From assembly GCA_977006965.1 (NCBI GenBank), contig OZ345364.1, forward strand, positions 372,001 to 436,000: a stretch of DNA of 64,000 bases. Direction: 5' to 3'. A program made the position numbers and the translations under genes. Below are positions 63,691 through 64,000 of the stretch, in pieces. The notes beneath the pieces were generated by a model. It worked only from the letters and a program-made list of their open reading frames with translations, had not been told where the DNA came from and did no database searches. The stretch's first letter is position 1, and the number at the start of each line of letters is the position of its first letter. Source of the DNA: Phymatolithon calcareum. Taxonomy: Eukaryota; Rhodophyta; Florideophyceae; Hapalidiales.

Positions 63691-63970
63691 GAAAAAAACG
63701 ACTTATACCGCACGCGAATGTGTCTTTACCTCCGCACCTGCTCTTCAGCTCAAGAAGACATAGAACAATTGCCAGCAAGTGGTCATTTAGAATGTTCCCT
63801 CCAATGAGCACCTCCACCCTTGTCAAAATCACCGGCTAATGTGGGAAAGATGCCATCGAAGATGTGATAAATGGCCTCGCAACGGTCAGACTCTCCAAAG
63901 AGGAGAGCACCTGGACTAAGCGAGCACTCGTCGAGCTCCTAACCATGTTCCAGGCTGTGGGCAAGTAAGG
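63691..63970 (+). mobile_element. LINE-C-like C-terminal fragment
   Basis: Encodes RRHRTIASKWSFRMFPPMST, a TAA, then KDAIEDVINGLATVRL and TKRALVELLTMFQAVGK-stop, a diverged relative of the family-C C-terminus. Joined head to head to the LINE-B fragment. Runs to near the window end. Confidence 0.75.
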
Positions 63971-64000
63971 AATGCCCGCAACTTGAAATCACAGCGTGTC

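Noticed and set aside
1-64000. tRNA, rRNA and CRISPR arrays
   Set aside because: Looked for TTCRANNC-type tRNA B boxes with matching stems and for regular short spaced repeats; none were convincing.

Overview
The window looks like nuclear DNA of a small-genome eukaryote, probably a protist or alga. The putative genes are single-exon, most have a TATA-like box 45-90 bp upstream of an ATG, there are no Shine-Dalgarno sites or operons, and non-LTR retrotransposons (LINEs) and cut-and-paste transposons fill most of the space. An MLO-like membrane protein would fit an alga or oomycete-like lineage, but the sequence alone does not fix the taxon.

Layout. 1-3469: two degenerate piggyBac-like transposon copies lying tail to tail. 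4.6-5.9 kb: small nested LINE fragments. 6373-7062: a HAD-type phosphatase-like gene. 7594-8019: a small secreted Cys/Arg/Tyr-rich protein. 9720-10129: a 400-bp inverted-repeat element with a 5-bp target duplication. 12.7-28.6 kb: a cluster of four intact genes and one chimeric pseudogene of a secreted, membrane-anchored protein family that I do not recognise. A sixth member lies at 58120-59154. 29-35 kb: a 1.2-kb inverted-repeat element, long hairpins and gene-poor DNA. 35012-37204: the MLO-like gene. 37.9-57.9 kb: a LINE graveyard holding an RNase H-bearing element (41060-43885), an inverted endonuclease fragment and a four-level nest of transposons (47800-53034). 59927-60520: a TIMP/netrin-like secreted protein. 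61-64 kb: more truncated LINEs.

The retroelements fall into at least eight families, named A-H here for convenience. Most copies are 5'-truncated, and many sit between clear 8-15 bp target duplications, which lets the insertion order be read. Several families (B, C, D, F, and probably E) share a C-terminal domain after the reverse transcriptase with a recognisable FPPMST-like core. The piggyBac-like copies end in CTAG on both sides with a nearby CCTCAATTGAGG palindrome.

How the genes relate. There is no metabolic pathway here. The intact genes are mostly surface or secreted: the six-member family, the Cys/Arg/Tyr-rich protein, the TIMP-like protein and the MLO-like protein. The best candidate for something undescribed is the six-member family: signal peptide, Cys-rich N-domain, variable Pro/Thr-rich linker, a strongly conserved Cys-rich domain and a C-terminal membrane segment, amplified locally and reshuffled by recombination. 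Family names rest on motif recognition by eye; no database search was possible.
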